From assembly GCA_964396385.1 (NCBI GenBank), contig CAYNFH010000012.1:1-55906 (forward strand): a stretch of 55,906 nt of DNA, read 5' to 3'. Under the pieces are notes generated by a model. That model did no database searches, was not told where the DNA came from, and saw nothing but the letters and a program-made list of their open reading frames with translations. Both the position numbers and the translations under genes were made by a program. Positions 31,219-39,298 of the stretch are shown piece after piece. Source of the DNA: CAYNFH01 sp964396385. Its GTDB lineage: Bacteria > Armatimonadota > Chthonomonadetes > Chthonomonadales > CAJBBX01. How positions within the stretch are numbered: position 1 is the first letter of the stretch; every line of letters starts with the position of its first letter.

Positions 31219-32871
31219 TTACTCCCCGACGATGACTGCGGGCGAGAGGTCGATGGCCGCCGTATCGCTGCCCCAGAGGACGTGGTCGCTCCAGACCGCC
31301 GTGCCCCAGATAAGCTGGCTGCTCGCCACCGCGTTGCTGCCCCAGATGAGCTGCGTCCCCCAGATAAGCTGCGAGCTGTCCAGCCCCGGGACGCCCCAGA
31401 GGTCCGCGCCCCCGCCCGTCATGTCGTCCGCGCAAATGTAGACCGTTCCGGCCGCGTCGCGGTAGAGCGAGGGGCTCACCGCCGGAAGCGTAGCCACGGC
31501 CGTGCTGGAGAGCGCCGCCGGAATATTGAGATAGCCCGCTCCGAAGGTGCAGATATCCGTCGTGCCGTCCGGGTATGCCCACTTGTCCGCCGAGAGCATC
31601 ATGCGTGCCTTGAGCGTGTCCGGAGTGAGCGTGGGGTCCCTTTGCAGCATCAGGGCCGCGGCCCCGGCCACCACCGGCGCGGCCATGGAGGTGCCGGAGA
31701 GCGTGAAGTACCGGCGCGACGGAGCCTGGCTGTGGCCCCGGACGTATGCGCCGCGTGGCACGTCGTTTGTCGCCCCGTAGGTCTCCTCCAGATACCCCTT
31801 TGGCACCGCGAGCGAGATGATACGGTTGCCCGGCGCGATGATGTCCGGCTTCAGCACGTAATCCAGGCGCGTCGGTCCGCGGCTGGAGTAGCTGGCTATC
31901 TCGTCGTGAGCGCGGATTCCATCGATGGACTTGGTGGCTCCGACGGATATGACGTACGGATCGTTCGCCGGCGACTGGATTGAACCGTACGCCGTGCCGT
32001 AGCCCTCGTTCGCGGCGCCCGCGCTCTGGGTCGCGTTGAGCCGCCCGTCATTCCCTGCCGCGCAGACCACGAAAAGGCCCGCCTTCCACGCCTGCTCCAC
32101 CGCCTGGCACAGCGGGTCCGTGGTGTAGCTCTCGCCGGCCGGATGGCCCAGCGAGAGATTGACGATGCGGATGTTGAACTTGGCGCGGTGGTCCGCTACC
32201 CACTGCAGCCCCGCGATGACATTGCTGACCGTTCCCGCGCCGCGCGAATCCAGCACGCGCACGTCCACCAGGTTGGCGGCCCTCGCGATGCCGTAGAAGG
32301 TCCGATAGAACTCCGGACCGGTGGAGGACGCCCCGTTGCCGGCGATGATCCCCGCCACATGCGTACCGTGGCCGCACTTGTCGCCCGGCCCCAGCCCGTC
32401 TCCCACGAAGGAGACGGAGCCAAGGATTCGCGACTCGCTGCCGTGGCACGTTGCCAGGTCCGGTTCGCGGTCCGCGCCACTGTCCACCACGGCGACCGTC
32501 ACGTCCTGACCAGTGAGGCCGAACTGCTGGAACGCCACATCCGCTCCGCTGGACCCGACCGTGAACTCGTCGCACTTGCGGACCGCGGAGTCCGGCGACA
32601 CTCCGCTGACGAACGGCAGCGCCGCCAGCTTACGTTCGGCCCGCGCCGGAAGGCGCAAGGCGATACTGTGGATGAGGGGCAGATGCCGGTAGACGTCCGC
32701 TCCCAGCGCCCTGAGCCGCGCCTCCCGCTGCGGGGTCATCGGGCCTTTCAGCCGGACGATCAGCGATCGCGCCTGGGCGCCGGCGCGAGTCGGGCCGGCG
32801 CCCAGGCCGGCCAGCACCATGGAGCACGCCACCAGGTGCGCTCCTATAGTCAATGTATGATTGCGATTCAT
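31219..32871 (-). CDS. secreted subtilisin-like serine protease (S8) with C-terminal QLIWG repeats
   Basis: The 550-residue protease has a signal peptide (HLVACSMVLAGLGAGPTRA) and an inhibitor-like propeptide (SLIVRLKGPMTPQREARLRA). The catalytic triad is clear: Asp130 (VAVVDSGAD), His168 (CGHGTHVAGI) and Ser395 (LSGTSMAAPV), with oxyanion Asn in CAAGNDG. The C-terminal 50 residues repeat SSQLIWGTQLIWGSNAV, SSQLIWGTAVW and DHVLWGSD. Such Trp-Gly repeats occur at the ends of some other S8 proteases and may fold as short beta-strands or act in surface attachment. It is unlinked in function to the adjacent pectin operon, which is separated by the LacI promoter. Confidence 0.92.
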   Translation of the reverse strand: MNRNHTLTIGAHLVACSMVLAGLGAGPTRAGAQARSLIVRLKGPMTPQREARLRALGADVYRHLPLIHSIALRLPARAERKLAALPFVSGVSPDSAVRKCDEFTVGSSGADVAFQQFGLTGQDVTVAVVDSGADREPDLATCHGSESRILGSVSFVGDGLGPGDKCGHGTHVAGIIAGNGASSTGPEFYRTFYGIARAANLVDVRVLDSRGAGTVSNVIAGLQWVADHRAKFNIRIVNLSLGHPAGESYTTDPLCQAVEQAWKAGLFVVCAAGNDGRLNATQSAGAANEGYGTAYGSIQSPANDPYVISVGATKSIDGIRAHDEIASYSSRGPTRLDYVLKPDIIAPGNRIISLAVPKGYLEETYGATNDVPRGAYVRGHSQAPSRRYFTLSGTSMAAPVVAGAAALMLQRDPTLTPDTLKARMMLSADKWAYPDGTTDICTFGAGYLNIPAALSSTAVATLPAVSPSLYRDAAGTVYICADDMTGGGADLWGVPGLDSSQLIWGTQLIWGSNAVASSQLIWGTAVWSDHVLWGSDTAAIDLSPAVIVGE

Positions 32872-32897
32872 GCCTCAAGGCTCCAATCTAGGAGCAA

Positions 32898-32973
32898 GGA
32901 TGAAGGATGAAGGATGAGGGATGAATCCGGAGTCCGGGTTCACCTTGTCACCTTGTCGCCCTGTCACCTTGTC
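32898..32973. repeat. GGATGAA and CACCTTGT words around a TCCGGAGTCCGG core
   Basis: Four GGATGAA heptamers (32898-32925), core TCCGGAGTCCGGGTT (32926-32940), then four CACCTTGT octamers to 32973. The two words are not complementary, unlike other members. It fills the space between the protease and kinase genes. Confidence 0.92.
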
Positions 32974-32980
32974 TTCTCCG

Positions 32981-34453
32981 TTATGCTGCTACGGCGACAC
33001 ACTGCCCCCGAACCGGAAAGCGGACCACCACGCGGGCGCCGCCTCCCGGGCGGTTCTCGTAGAGCGGCTCGCCCTGCAGGTCCCACCGGCTCAGGCTCTC
33101 CACCAGCTCCAGGCCGGTGTTGGCCGCGTTTACCGGGTCAAAGCCCGGCGGGAAGCCGGGGCCGTCGTCACTCACTTCCAGCCGCCCTTCCTCTCGTGCA
33201 ATCTCCAGAGAAACCTGTATCTCTCCCAGCCCGTGCTTGACGGCGTTGCTCACCAGCTCGTTGATGAGCACCACCAGCGAGGTGCCCTGGCTCACCGGCA
33301 GCAGCGCGTCATCCACGCGGTAGTAGACCGCCCGCGCGCCGGTGGTGCCGCGGACCAGTGGCATCAGCCGGTCCAGCGCCTCCTTGGTGGAGACAAACAG
33401 CGCGTCGCCCCTGGCCTTGGCCTGGTGCGTCAGCAGGTCGTGAATTGAGGCGAGGCAGCGCACGTGCTGGCCCAGCCGCCTCATCTCCTCCACCGGAATC
33501 AGGTCTCGGCCCTCCATCACCTGCATGTCCACCATCGCCGTGACTATCTGCAGGTTGTTCTTCACACGGTGGTGCGTCTCGGCCATCGCCCGCTGGAGCC
33601 TCGCGTTGAGGGCGGCGATCTCTTCCGCGTTCCGCTCCAACATCTCCACGTGCCGCGACCGGTCCCTCACGAGCTCCTCGGACCTGGCGTACATCTCGGC
33701 CAGCCGCGCCTCGCTCTGCTGAAGCTCCTCTATCCGCCGCTGCTTCTCCGCCATGAGCGCGGTGCTCGCCGCGAACGCGTGGAAGGTGAGGAAGGCAACT
33801 GGCGCGCCGAACAGCAGCACGGTGCCCACCTGTCCCTGCGACGCGATAATGGTCAGGCCGATGATGCTGGCGCTCGCCAGGTAGGTGGGCGCGGTATCCA
33901 GGGCCGTATCGCGCCACAGCCGTGCGGGGTCATCGCCGGACGTTAGCGCGATCACCCCCACCACGCCCGCGCTATTGACGCAGAAGTAGACCAGGCTGGA
34001 GCAGGCCACGGCCGGCAGCGAGTAGATGGGAGACAGGACCAGCGAGTCGCCATTGAGAATCAGGAAGCAGGCGCCGGCCAGCCAGGACTGCGCCGCGCTC
34101 AGCGAGAGGTTGATCAGGAGCTGCGGCAGCGGCTGCCGGCGCGGATAGACGCAGCTCGACAGGCAGCTCAATACGGCAGCGAGGCAGCCCGCGGCGGGTC
34201 CGCCGCGCAGCATGGCCGCGAAGATGATGCCCAGACCCAGGGTGAGCGAGCCGTTCTCGCCCGCCTGGTGGCCCCGGATGACCTGCACCTTTCGGCCTCC
34301 GGCGAGGAGCGCCAGCAGGGCGTAGAGCAGGACCTCCCAGACGGGCGCGGGTCCCGGAGGTGCCTGGGTGATAAGCGCCGCCAGCATGGAGGCGCCGCCC
34401 ACGATATGGATGGCGGCCACGAAGAGCCGAGCCTTTCGAGGGAGCGGATTCAT
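32981..34453 (-). CDS. membrane sensor histidine kinase, HisKA_2 type
   Basis: The 490-residue protein has about seven hydrophobic segments in the first 230 residues (LFVAAIHIVGGASMLAALIT, LTLGLGIIFAAMLRGGPAAG, VGTVLLFGAPVAFLTFHAFA). A coiled coil follows (RIEELQQSEARLAEMYAR). The HisKA_2 dimerisation box is ETHHRVKNNLQIVTAMVDMQ with the phosphoacceptor His. The ATPase domain has the N box INELVSNAVKHG and G boxes VSDDGPGFPPG and TGLELVESL. No response regulator adjoins it. The signal is unknown, and the N-terminus has no named sensor domain that I can identify. Confidence 0.88.
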   Translation of the reverse strand: MNPLPRKARLFVAAIHIVGGASMLAALITQAPPGPAPVWEVLLYALLALLAGGRKVQVIRGHQAGENGSLTLGLGIIFAAMLRGGPAAGCLAAVLSCLSSCVYPRRQPLPQLLINLSLSAAQSWLAGACFLILNGDSLVLSPIYSLPAVACSSLVYFCVNSAGVVGVIALTSGDDPARLWRDTALDTAPTYLASASIIGLTIIASQGQVGTVLLFGAPVAFLTFHAFAASTALMAEKQRRIEELQQSEARLAEMYARSEELVRDRSRHVEMLERNAEEIAALNARLQRAMAETHHRVKNNLQIVTAMVDMQVMEGRDLIPVEEMRRLGQHVRCLASIHDLLTHQAKARGDALFVSTKEALDRLMPLVRGTTGARAVYYRVDDALLPVSQGTSLVVLINELVSNAVKHGLGEIQVSLEIAREEGRLEVSDDGPGFPPGFDPVNAANTGLELVESLSRWDLQGEPLYENRPGGGARVVVRFPVRGQCVAVAA

Positions 34454-34805
34454 CTACAGTCTTTCGAAGGCTCGCTCCTGCTGTGAGGCGGACGCGGAGC
34501 GTTGCTGGTCGAATTGGGAGTAGAGTGCTGCCGTCGCGGGCATACCCATCCTTCCGGGACGATATACTCCGATTATCGGGGCTGGACACGCCGTCTCTTC
34601 TTCCGTACTTATCCCGGTGAATGGGAGAAAGCTTGCACCACAGAGGGCGCAGAGGACACTGAGATGGATGATGCGCCGAGGGGATAAGGAGATGTGGCGT
34701 ACCCGGATTCCGGACTTCGAACCGCCGTTTCCCTCCTTCCCTTCTCCCCTCATCCGCCTTTCTCTGTGCACTCTGTGTCCTCTGTGGTAAAGGAGTCCGT
34801 AACTG
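34454..34805. other. gene-free region dominated by one long inverted element
   Basis: Besides the inverted element at 34637-34788, this stretch holds the divergent start regions of the kinase and the MobA-like gene. The ribosome-binding AAGGAG of the latter (34789-34794) lies directly at the end of the right arm. No RNA gene is recognised. Confidence 0.6.
34637..34788. repeat. ACCACAGAGG long inverted repeat around a CCCGGATTCCGG core
   Basis: Left arm ACCACAGAGGGCGCAGAGGA (34637 on, 28 nt) and right arm ending TGTCCTCTGTGGT (34761-34788) are complementary with a few mismatches. The core ACCCGGATTCCGGACTTC is at 34701-34718. Inner arms GGGGATAAGGAG and CTTCTCCCC also pair. Confidence 0.88.
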
Positions 34806-35396
34806 TTGCGAATTGCTGCTATCGTGCTTGCCGCCGGAGAATCCACCCGGATGGGCCGGACCAAGGCGACCCTTCCCTACGGGGACAGCACCATTCTGGA
34901 GACCGTCATCGCCGCGTTGATGGCGTCCGGGGTGGACGCCGTAACGGTGGTGCTGGGGCGCAACTGGGAAGAGGTCTATCCGGCGATAGAGGGGCTGGAC
35001 GTGGAGGTATTTGTGAACCCTCGCCCGGACCTCGGGATGCTCAGCTCGGCTCAGTGGGCGCTGGCCCAGGTCCGCGACGATCTGGACGGCTTCCTATTCG
35101 CTCTCGGCGACCAGCCGCAGATCCGGACCGAGATAGTGGACCGGCTGCTGGCCGCAGCGGCGCAGTCCCGCCGGGGCATTCTGCTGCCCACCTTCGAGGG
35201 CAAGCATGGCCATCCGCTCCTGGTCCGAGCTCGCTACAAGCAGGAGATCCTGGCCCTGCCGCACACGGTGGGCCTCAACGCGCTGCTGCTCGCTCACGCG
35301 GACGACGTCGAGGAGCTGCCCGTCGAAGATCCCGGCATCCTGAAAGACATAGACACGCCGGAGGAGTACGAAGAAGAGGTGAGAGGCGAAAGGTGA
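34806..35396 (+). CDS. MobA-like NTP transferase (MocA/molybdenum cofactor cytidylyltransferase-like)
   Basis: The 196-residue enzyme starts at TTG, with AAGGAG 11 bases upstream. The nucleotidyltransferase fold shows AAIVLAAGESTRMGRTKATL (signature GES-R-MG-K), NPRPDLGMLSSAQWAL, the metal-binding FALGDQPQI and GHPLLVRARY. MocA-type enzymes transfer CMP or GMP to molybdopterin; other members activate sugars or purine-pathway cofactors. No molybdoenzyme gene is near, so the substrate is open. The last residues (EEVRGER) are encoded by a GAGGTGA-type repeat that begins at the 3' end. Confidence 0.85.
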   Translation: MRIAAIVLAAGESTRMGRTKATLPYGDSTILETVIAALMASGVDAVTVVLGRNWEEVYPAIEGLDVEVFVNPRPDLGMLSSAQWALAQVRDDLDGFLFALGDQPQIRTEIVDRLLAAAAQSRRGILLPTFEGKHGHPLLVRARYKQEILALPHTVGLNALLLAHADDVEELPVEDPGILKDIDTPEEYEEEVRGER

Positions 35397-35492
35397 GAGG
35401 TTACAGGTGACAGCGGACAGGTTACAGATGCGGTGAGTACGCCCTGGCGTTACGACGTACTCTCCCCGCCTTTCCCTGAAACCTGTAACCTT
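35377..35492. repeat. AGGTGAGAGG/ACAGGTTACAG word element at the mobA-like 3' end
   Basis: GAGGTGAGAGGCGAAAGGTG, then AGGTTACAGGTGACAG and ACAGGTTACAG form the left side. GAGTACG...CGTACTC (35434-35463) is the central palindrome. AACCTGTAACCTTA forms the complementary right side. It sits between convergent genes and may terminate both. Confidence 0.8.
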
Positions 35493-35886
35493 ACTCTGGC
35501 AGTCCATCCACCACGTCGTTCCGGAGGGCGCGGAGGTCTGCGGGGGTGCCGTGTCGCTGCGTAAAGAGGTGCAGGCCGGTGCGCAGCGTGTCCAGGTCCG
35601 CCGGCTTCATGCCCGCGTACTGGGCGCCGTAGACGTGCTGCCCATCCCGCGGCTCGCACTCGCGGATGATCCGTACGCTGCACCGGAAGAAGACGGTGCG
35701 CCCGGGCTTGATGTCCATCACCAGCCGGTCCCCGACGCCGAGCCGCCTGGGCGAGCGGAAGAGCAGACCGTGGCTGCTGACATCCACGGTCTCACCCACC
35801 ACGTACCTGCCGCCGATATGCAAAGTGACCGCCCATCCAGCCGTAAACCGAGGCGCCGCGCGCCGGTTGCCTGAAGCCTTTTCCAT
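35491..35886 (-). CDS. PilZ domain protein
   Basis: The 131-residue protein carries the PilZ c-di-GMP-binding elements: NRRAAPRF (the RxxxR side is represented by R8, R9 and R13) and DVSSHGLLF in place of D-x-S-x-x-G. The rest is the PilZ beta-barrel (GDRLVMDIKPGRTVFFRCSV) and a C-terminal helix. It probably binds c-di-GMP and adjusts pilus or secretion function. A c-di-GMP turnover protein is encoded at 40952-43714. It is a single-gene unit. Confidence 0.85.
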   Translation of the reverse strand: MEKASGNRRAAPRFTAGWAVTLHIGGRYVVGETVDVSSHGLLFRSPRRLGVGDRLVMDIKPGRTVFFRCSVRIIRECEPRDGQHVYGAQYAGMKPADLDTLRTGLHLFTQRHGTPADLRALRNDVVDGLPE

Positions 35887-35988
35887 CCTGGATTCCTCGT
35901 GCGCCGACCATTATATGCTGCGGGCGCCGTGCGGCTGCAATGGAATGACCCGGCACTTTCGGCGGATGCCACCATTCCCCGCTCTGCC

Positions 35989-36018
35989 AAAAAAGGCGGC
36001 CCCATACCGGCGGGCCGC
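35989..36018 (-). terminator. intrinsic terminator on the minus strand
   Basis: Reading the minus strand, GCGGCCC (36018-36012) and GGGCCGC (36002-35996) pair around a nine-base loop and are followed after two bases by six T (35994-35989). No annotated minus-strand gene ends here; it lies upstream of PilZ. Confidence 0.6.
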
Positions 36019-36211
36019 TACCCGTATTATCGGCTGTTCGAATCTTCCTCACCAGGCAATCTGCCGGGACCGGTGTAATAACCGGCTTCGCCGTCCGTCT
36101 ATGAGTGGAGACCTGCCTGTGCGCTGGCTGAACCCTTTCGCACGTGTCCCCATCTATAGCAGGTATCTACTGCTGGACCATTCACGCCTGGAAGCATGGA
36201 GGAGCAGAGGC
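36019..36211. other. spacer between the terminator and the GspC/PilP-like gene
   Basis: No gene or known RNA is recognised. An in-frame ATG at 36101 extends the downstream gene, but without a ribosome-binding site. A minus-strand transcript ending at 35989 could originate here. Confidence 0.35.
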
Positions 36212-37177
36212 ATGGTGATGCGGATAGTTGCTGCCATCGCGGTAGTGGGAAGCGCGGCCGCTCTAACGGTCGTCAGTCGTCAGTCGGCGGTCGTCAGTCG
36301 TCAGGCGGCAAGCAGCAGTCGTCAGGCCGCAGGCGGCGGGAGGCAGGCGGCAGCCGACCGCTCGGACGATTCCGGTCTCTCACCTCTCACCTCTCACCTT
36401 TCACCACTCTCGACCTACACCTCCGCCATTCCCTCGGACCTGTTTGGCAAGCCGCAGCCGTCCTCTCCCGCCAGGCCCGCCCCTAAGCCCGCGCCTCCGC
36501 GCCCCGCGCCGCCCGTGCAGGCCCTGGCACCGGCCCCGGATCCGCTGGGAGATTGGGTCTATACCGGCGCGGTGACGCTGAATGGGGAGCGCCTCGCCCT
36601 GCTGGAGAACCGCAAGATGGGGGATGCCAGGTACGTACGGGTGGGGGATGAATTCGAGGGGTTCTTAGTCGCCGGACTGAGCGGCGGCTCGGTGAATCTG
36701 GAGCAGCCAGGATCCAACCGGCAGCTTGCCCTGACGGACGATTTCGATCTGCGTCCGGGCAAGAAGCCCGGCAATAGCGGGCAGCAGGTCGCCAGCGCGG
36801 ATGCGGTCCGGAGTCTATCCGTAGAGGCTGCCGACCCGGGGCGCCAGCAGTCAGTTGCTACCTATATGGTGGATTCGCTGGGATCCTCTTCTTCCAACCG
36901 TTCGATTGTGCAGCTCTACACGCTTAAGTCTTCAGTTTCCGGCGGTGGTGCGGCGTCCGGAACATCCGAGCTGAACGTGACGCCGCTGACGGATTCTGTC
37001 CAGGACCTCGATACTGCAAATGTACAGCTCAATTACAAGAGTTGGACCAACACTTCAACGGACGCGACCCGCTCCGTGAAGGAGACCAAACCGCCGCAGC
37101 GGCACATCGAGCTGCCTCGTCCGGAGCGGGTGATGCTGTGCGGCGAGCCGGACCTGGAAGGTCTGACTCGCGCCTAG
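36212..37177 (+). CDS. GspC/PilP-like secretion or pilus component with repeat-encoded linker
   Basis: The 321-residue protein starts at an ATG with GGAGGAG seven bases upstream. One membrane segment (IVAAIAVVGSAAALTVV) is followed by a long Ser/Arg/Gln/Pro linker and a Pro-rich stretch (KPAPPRPAPPVQALAPAPDP). A homology-region-like fold follows (WVYTGAVTLNGERLALLEN, YVRVGDEFEGFLVAGLSGGS), as in PulC/GspC and PilP. The C-terminal 110 residues are Ser/Thr-rich. The linker segment VVSRQSAVVSRQAASSSRQA and LSPLTSHLSPLST is translated from GTCGTCA and CTCACCT heptamers. It may belong to the pilus or secretion machine that uses the pseudopilins. Confidence 0.7.
   Translation: MVMRIVAAIAVVGSAAALTVVSRQSAVVSRQAASSSRQAAGGGRQAAADRSDDSGLSPLTSHLSPLSTYTSAIPSDLFGKPQPSSPARPAPKPAPPRPAPPVQALAPAPDPLGDWVYTGAVTLNGERLALLENRKMGDARYVRVGDEFEGFLVAGLSGGSVNLEQPGSNRQLALTDDFDLRPGKKPGNSGQQVASADAVRSLSVEAADPGRQQSVATYMVDSLGSSSSNRSIVQLYTLKSSVSGGGAASGTSELNVTPLTDSVQDLDTANVQLNYKSWTNTSTDATRSVKETKPPQRHIELPRPERVMLCGEPDLEGLTRA
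36270..36412. repeat. GTCGTCA and CTCACCT words inside the GspC/PilP-like gene
   Basis: GTCGTCAGTCGTCAGTCGGC and degenerate GTCGTCAGGC copies run to about 36355. GACGATTCCGGTC (36367 region) resembles the core, and CTCACCT is repeated three times up to 36410. All is in frame and encodes the linker. Confidence 0.85.
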
Positions 37178-38190
37178 CTGGACGTGGATTCCAGCGCCCG
37201 CGCCGCCTGGGCCAGCCGCTCGCGGTACTCGATGCGGTACACCCACTCCTCCGGCCAGGTGGCCAGCCCCAGGTACGCGCCCGCAAACGCTCCGGCCAGA
37301 CAGGCGATCGAGTCGGAATCTCCGCTCGTCACCGCGGCCCGCCGTACCACCGTCACCCCGTCTTCCGGCGTCAGCAGGTAGCAGAGCAGGGCGGTGCCCA
37401 GCGCCTCCTCGGCGATCCAGCCCTCGCCGGTGAGGGCGCAGGGGTCGTCTATTTCGCGCGACCCCTTCAGAGCATTGTCCAGCCGGTCCAGCACCTGCGC
37501 GCATTCGTCCCAGCCCCGCCCGATGAACTCCTCCGGACTCCCAATTCCAGGCCGCTGCCAGAGGTCTCCCAACCATGCCGCATGGTATATCGCGCGTTGG
37601 CTCCGTGCGTACTCCCGCAGCGCCGTCGGCAGCTCTCCGGGATCGCCTCCCCGGGCCAGGTAGGTAACGGTCCACGCGTTCAGGTCTGAGGCCGCCAGGG
37701 CCGTCGGGTGCCCATGGGTTAGGGCGGCCTGTAGCTGCGCAATGCACGCGCGCGTCTCGTCCGATTCCGCCAGCAGCAGCCCCACCGGCGGGACGCGCAT
37801 GTTCGCGCCGCAGCCCTTGGATCCCTGCACCGTCGCCTGCTGCCATGGGCCGCCGTCCTGGAGTGCACGGCAGGCGGTGAGACAGGTCATGCCGGGCGCG
37901 CGGTCGTTGTCTGGATCGTGCAGCCACCGCACGAACGCATCGCGCAGTCGGGGCTCCAGAGTGGCCGCGCTGAATGGCCGGGGCGCATCGGCCAGCGCCT
38001 CCGCCACCGCGAGCGCCATCTGAGTGTCGTCCGTTACGAGCGCGGGATTCCCGTACGGCTCGCGCGGCCCGTCCGGCGGGAACTCGCGCCGGATAGCTCC
38101 TACGTGGCGGATAAACTCGGTCGGTGCCCCCAGCGCATCCCCAATGGCAAGCCCGAAGAGACATCCGGCCGCCCTATCACTCATCTGCAT
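37174..38190 (-). CDS. ADP-ribosylglycohydrolase family protein
   Basis: The 338-residue protein belongs to the DraG/ARH family: RAAGCLFGLAIGDALGAPTE, ALVTDDTQMALAVAEAL (metal-binding TDDT), KGCGANMRVPPVGLLL and TSGDSDSIACLAGAFAGAYL (the second metal site). These enzymes remove ADP-ribose from modified proteins or small molecules. The ATG at 38190 has GGGAG six bases upstream and overlaps the DUF4432 stop, so the two genes are coupled. Its stop overlaps that of the convergent gene by four bases. Confidence 0.9.
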   Translation of the reverse strand: MQMSDRAAGCLFGLAIGDALGAPTEFIRHVGAIRREFPPDGPREPYGNPALVTDDTQMALAVAEALADAPRPFSAATLEPRLRDAFVRWLHDPDNDRAPGMTCLTACRALQDGGPWQQATVQGSKGCGANMRVPPVGLLLAESDETRACIAQLQAALTHGHPTALAASDLNAWTVTYLARGGDPGELPTALREYARSQRAIYHAAWLGDLWQRPGIGSPEEFIGRGWDECAQVLDRLDNALKGSREIDDPCALTGEGWIAEEALGTALLCYLLTPEDGVTVVRRAAVTSGDSDSIACLAGAFAGAYLGLATWPEEWVYRIEYRERLAQAARALESTSS

Positions 38191-39217
38191 GTACCACTCC
38201 CAACTCCAGCCGGTAGCTGCGGCGCTCGCCGGGTTCCAGGTACTGGAGGCGGCCGGCGGCACGCTCCGCGGCGCGGCCAATTACCAGCGCGTTGCCAGGC
38301 TCCAGGCCTACCACGAATGTTCCCTCGCCCAGCATCTTCCATTCCGTGAAGTAGGGCAGCTCCGCCTGCCGGTACCGCACGTAGACGGCCAGGCTGCCCT
38401 CTAGCTCGGTGTTGGAAACCATGGCGGTCGCGTAGCCCTCCGCATCCGGCTCGAGGTCGTGGAAGTAGACCTGCTCGCGGAACCCGGCGGCGGGGGCGGT
38501 GAAATGGGCGTGCTCGGCCAGCGCCCGCTCCGCCTCCGGATCGCGCGGCGTTACGGACCGGCTCCTGGCGATCAGCTTCGCGCCCTCGTCCACCGCGGGC
38601 CACCCGACGTTGATGTGGTAGAGGAGCATGTGCGGCACGCGCTCGTAGCCCAGGTTCTCCACCTCGTCCTCTACGTGGAGCGCGTTCTCGCCGAGCCGCG
38701 TCCAGATGCGGCGCGTGAGCTGCACGTTCTCCCCGAACACCACGGCCTCCCGTACTTTGCCGCTGACTGAAAGGACGTATTCGTCGCCCTCCCAATAGCC
38801 GTCCCAGTGTACGTTAGTGGCGGGAGCATGGCTGATGCGCCCGTGCAGTCCCAGCTCACGCCCCTCGTCCTCCCCCGGCGCGCCCATCCAGGTGAGCCCG
38901 CAGGTGAGCAACATCCCGCCGTAGAAGGTGCGGAGCCAGCCCGTTCCCTGCGGCTCGTAGAAGGCGGGATGCTGGTCGGAGGTTGGGGACCTCCACGCGA
39001 GCGGCCGGCCGTTATGCCGGGCGGAGGAGATATCCAGTCCCCGGCTCCCGAGCACGGTGAACTCCAGCCCGCCGCCGGTGATCACATCCACCGCCAGCAC
39101 ACCGTCCTCGTGCCCCTCCACCAGCCGGTAGGGCTTCACCCTCGCAATCTGCGAAATGTCTCCCACCCGCCGGAGCAGCTCGTCCCGGGTGTACTCACGG
39201 CCGAACAGCTTTGCCAT
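38177..39217 (-). CDS. DUF4432 family (aldose-1-epimerase-like) protein
   Basis: The 346-residue protein matches DUF4432, a galactose-mutarotase-like fold. Features include VDVITGGGLEFTVLGSRGLD, GMLLTCGLTWMGAPGEDEG, LGLHGRISHAPATNVHWDGY and VPHMLLYHINVGWPAVDEG. The His, Asn and Glu positions suggest binding of a sugar or sugar acid. GGAG lies six bases before the ATG. It is co-transcribed with the ADP-ribosylglycohydrolase, hinting at a linked step on a ribosyl or sugar substrate, but this is inference. Confidence 0.82.
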   Translation of the reverse strand: MAKLFGREYTRDELLRRVGDISQIARVKPYRLVEGHEDGVLAVDVITGGGLEFTVLGSRGLDISSARHNGRPLAWRSPTSDQHPAFYEPQGTGWLRTFYGGMLLTCGLTWMGAPGEDEGRELGLHGRISHAPATNVHWDGYWEGDEYVLSVSGKVREAVVFGENVQLTRRIWTRLGENALHVEDEVENLGYERVPHMLLYHINVGWPAVDEGAKLIARSRSVTPRDPEAERALAEHAHFTAPAAGFREQVYFHDLEPDAEGYATAMVSNTELEGSLAVYVRYRQAELPYFTEWKMLGEGTFVVGLEPGNALVIGRAAERAAGRLQYLEPGERRSYRLELGVVHADE

Positions 39218-39298
39218 TCCTATCTCCTGCCCTCCAGACTGCGCGCTCCGTACCCGATAATCTGATCGGGATTCCGCGCACCCCCAGGGAGGACCTCC

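Noticed and set aside
36028..36050. tRNA-like 3' end (TTCGAAT followed by TCACCA)
   Set aside because: No matching acceptor 5' strand, anticodon arm or stable T-stem is found in the preceding 80 bases.
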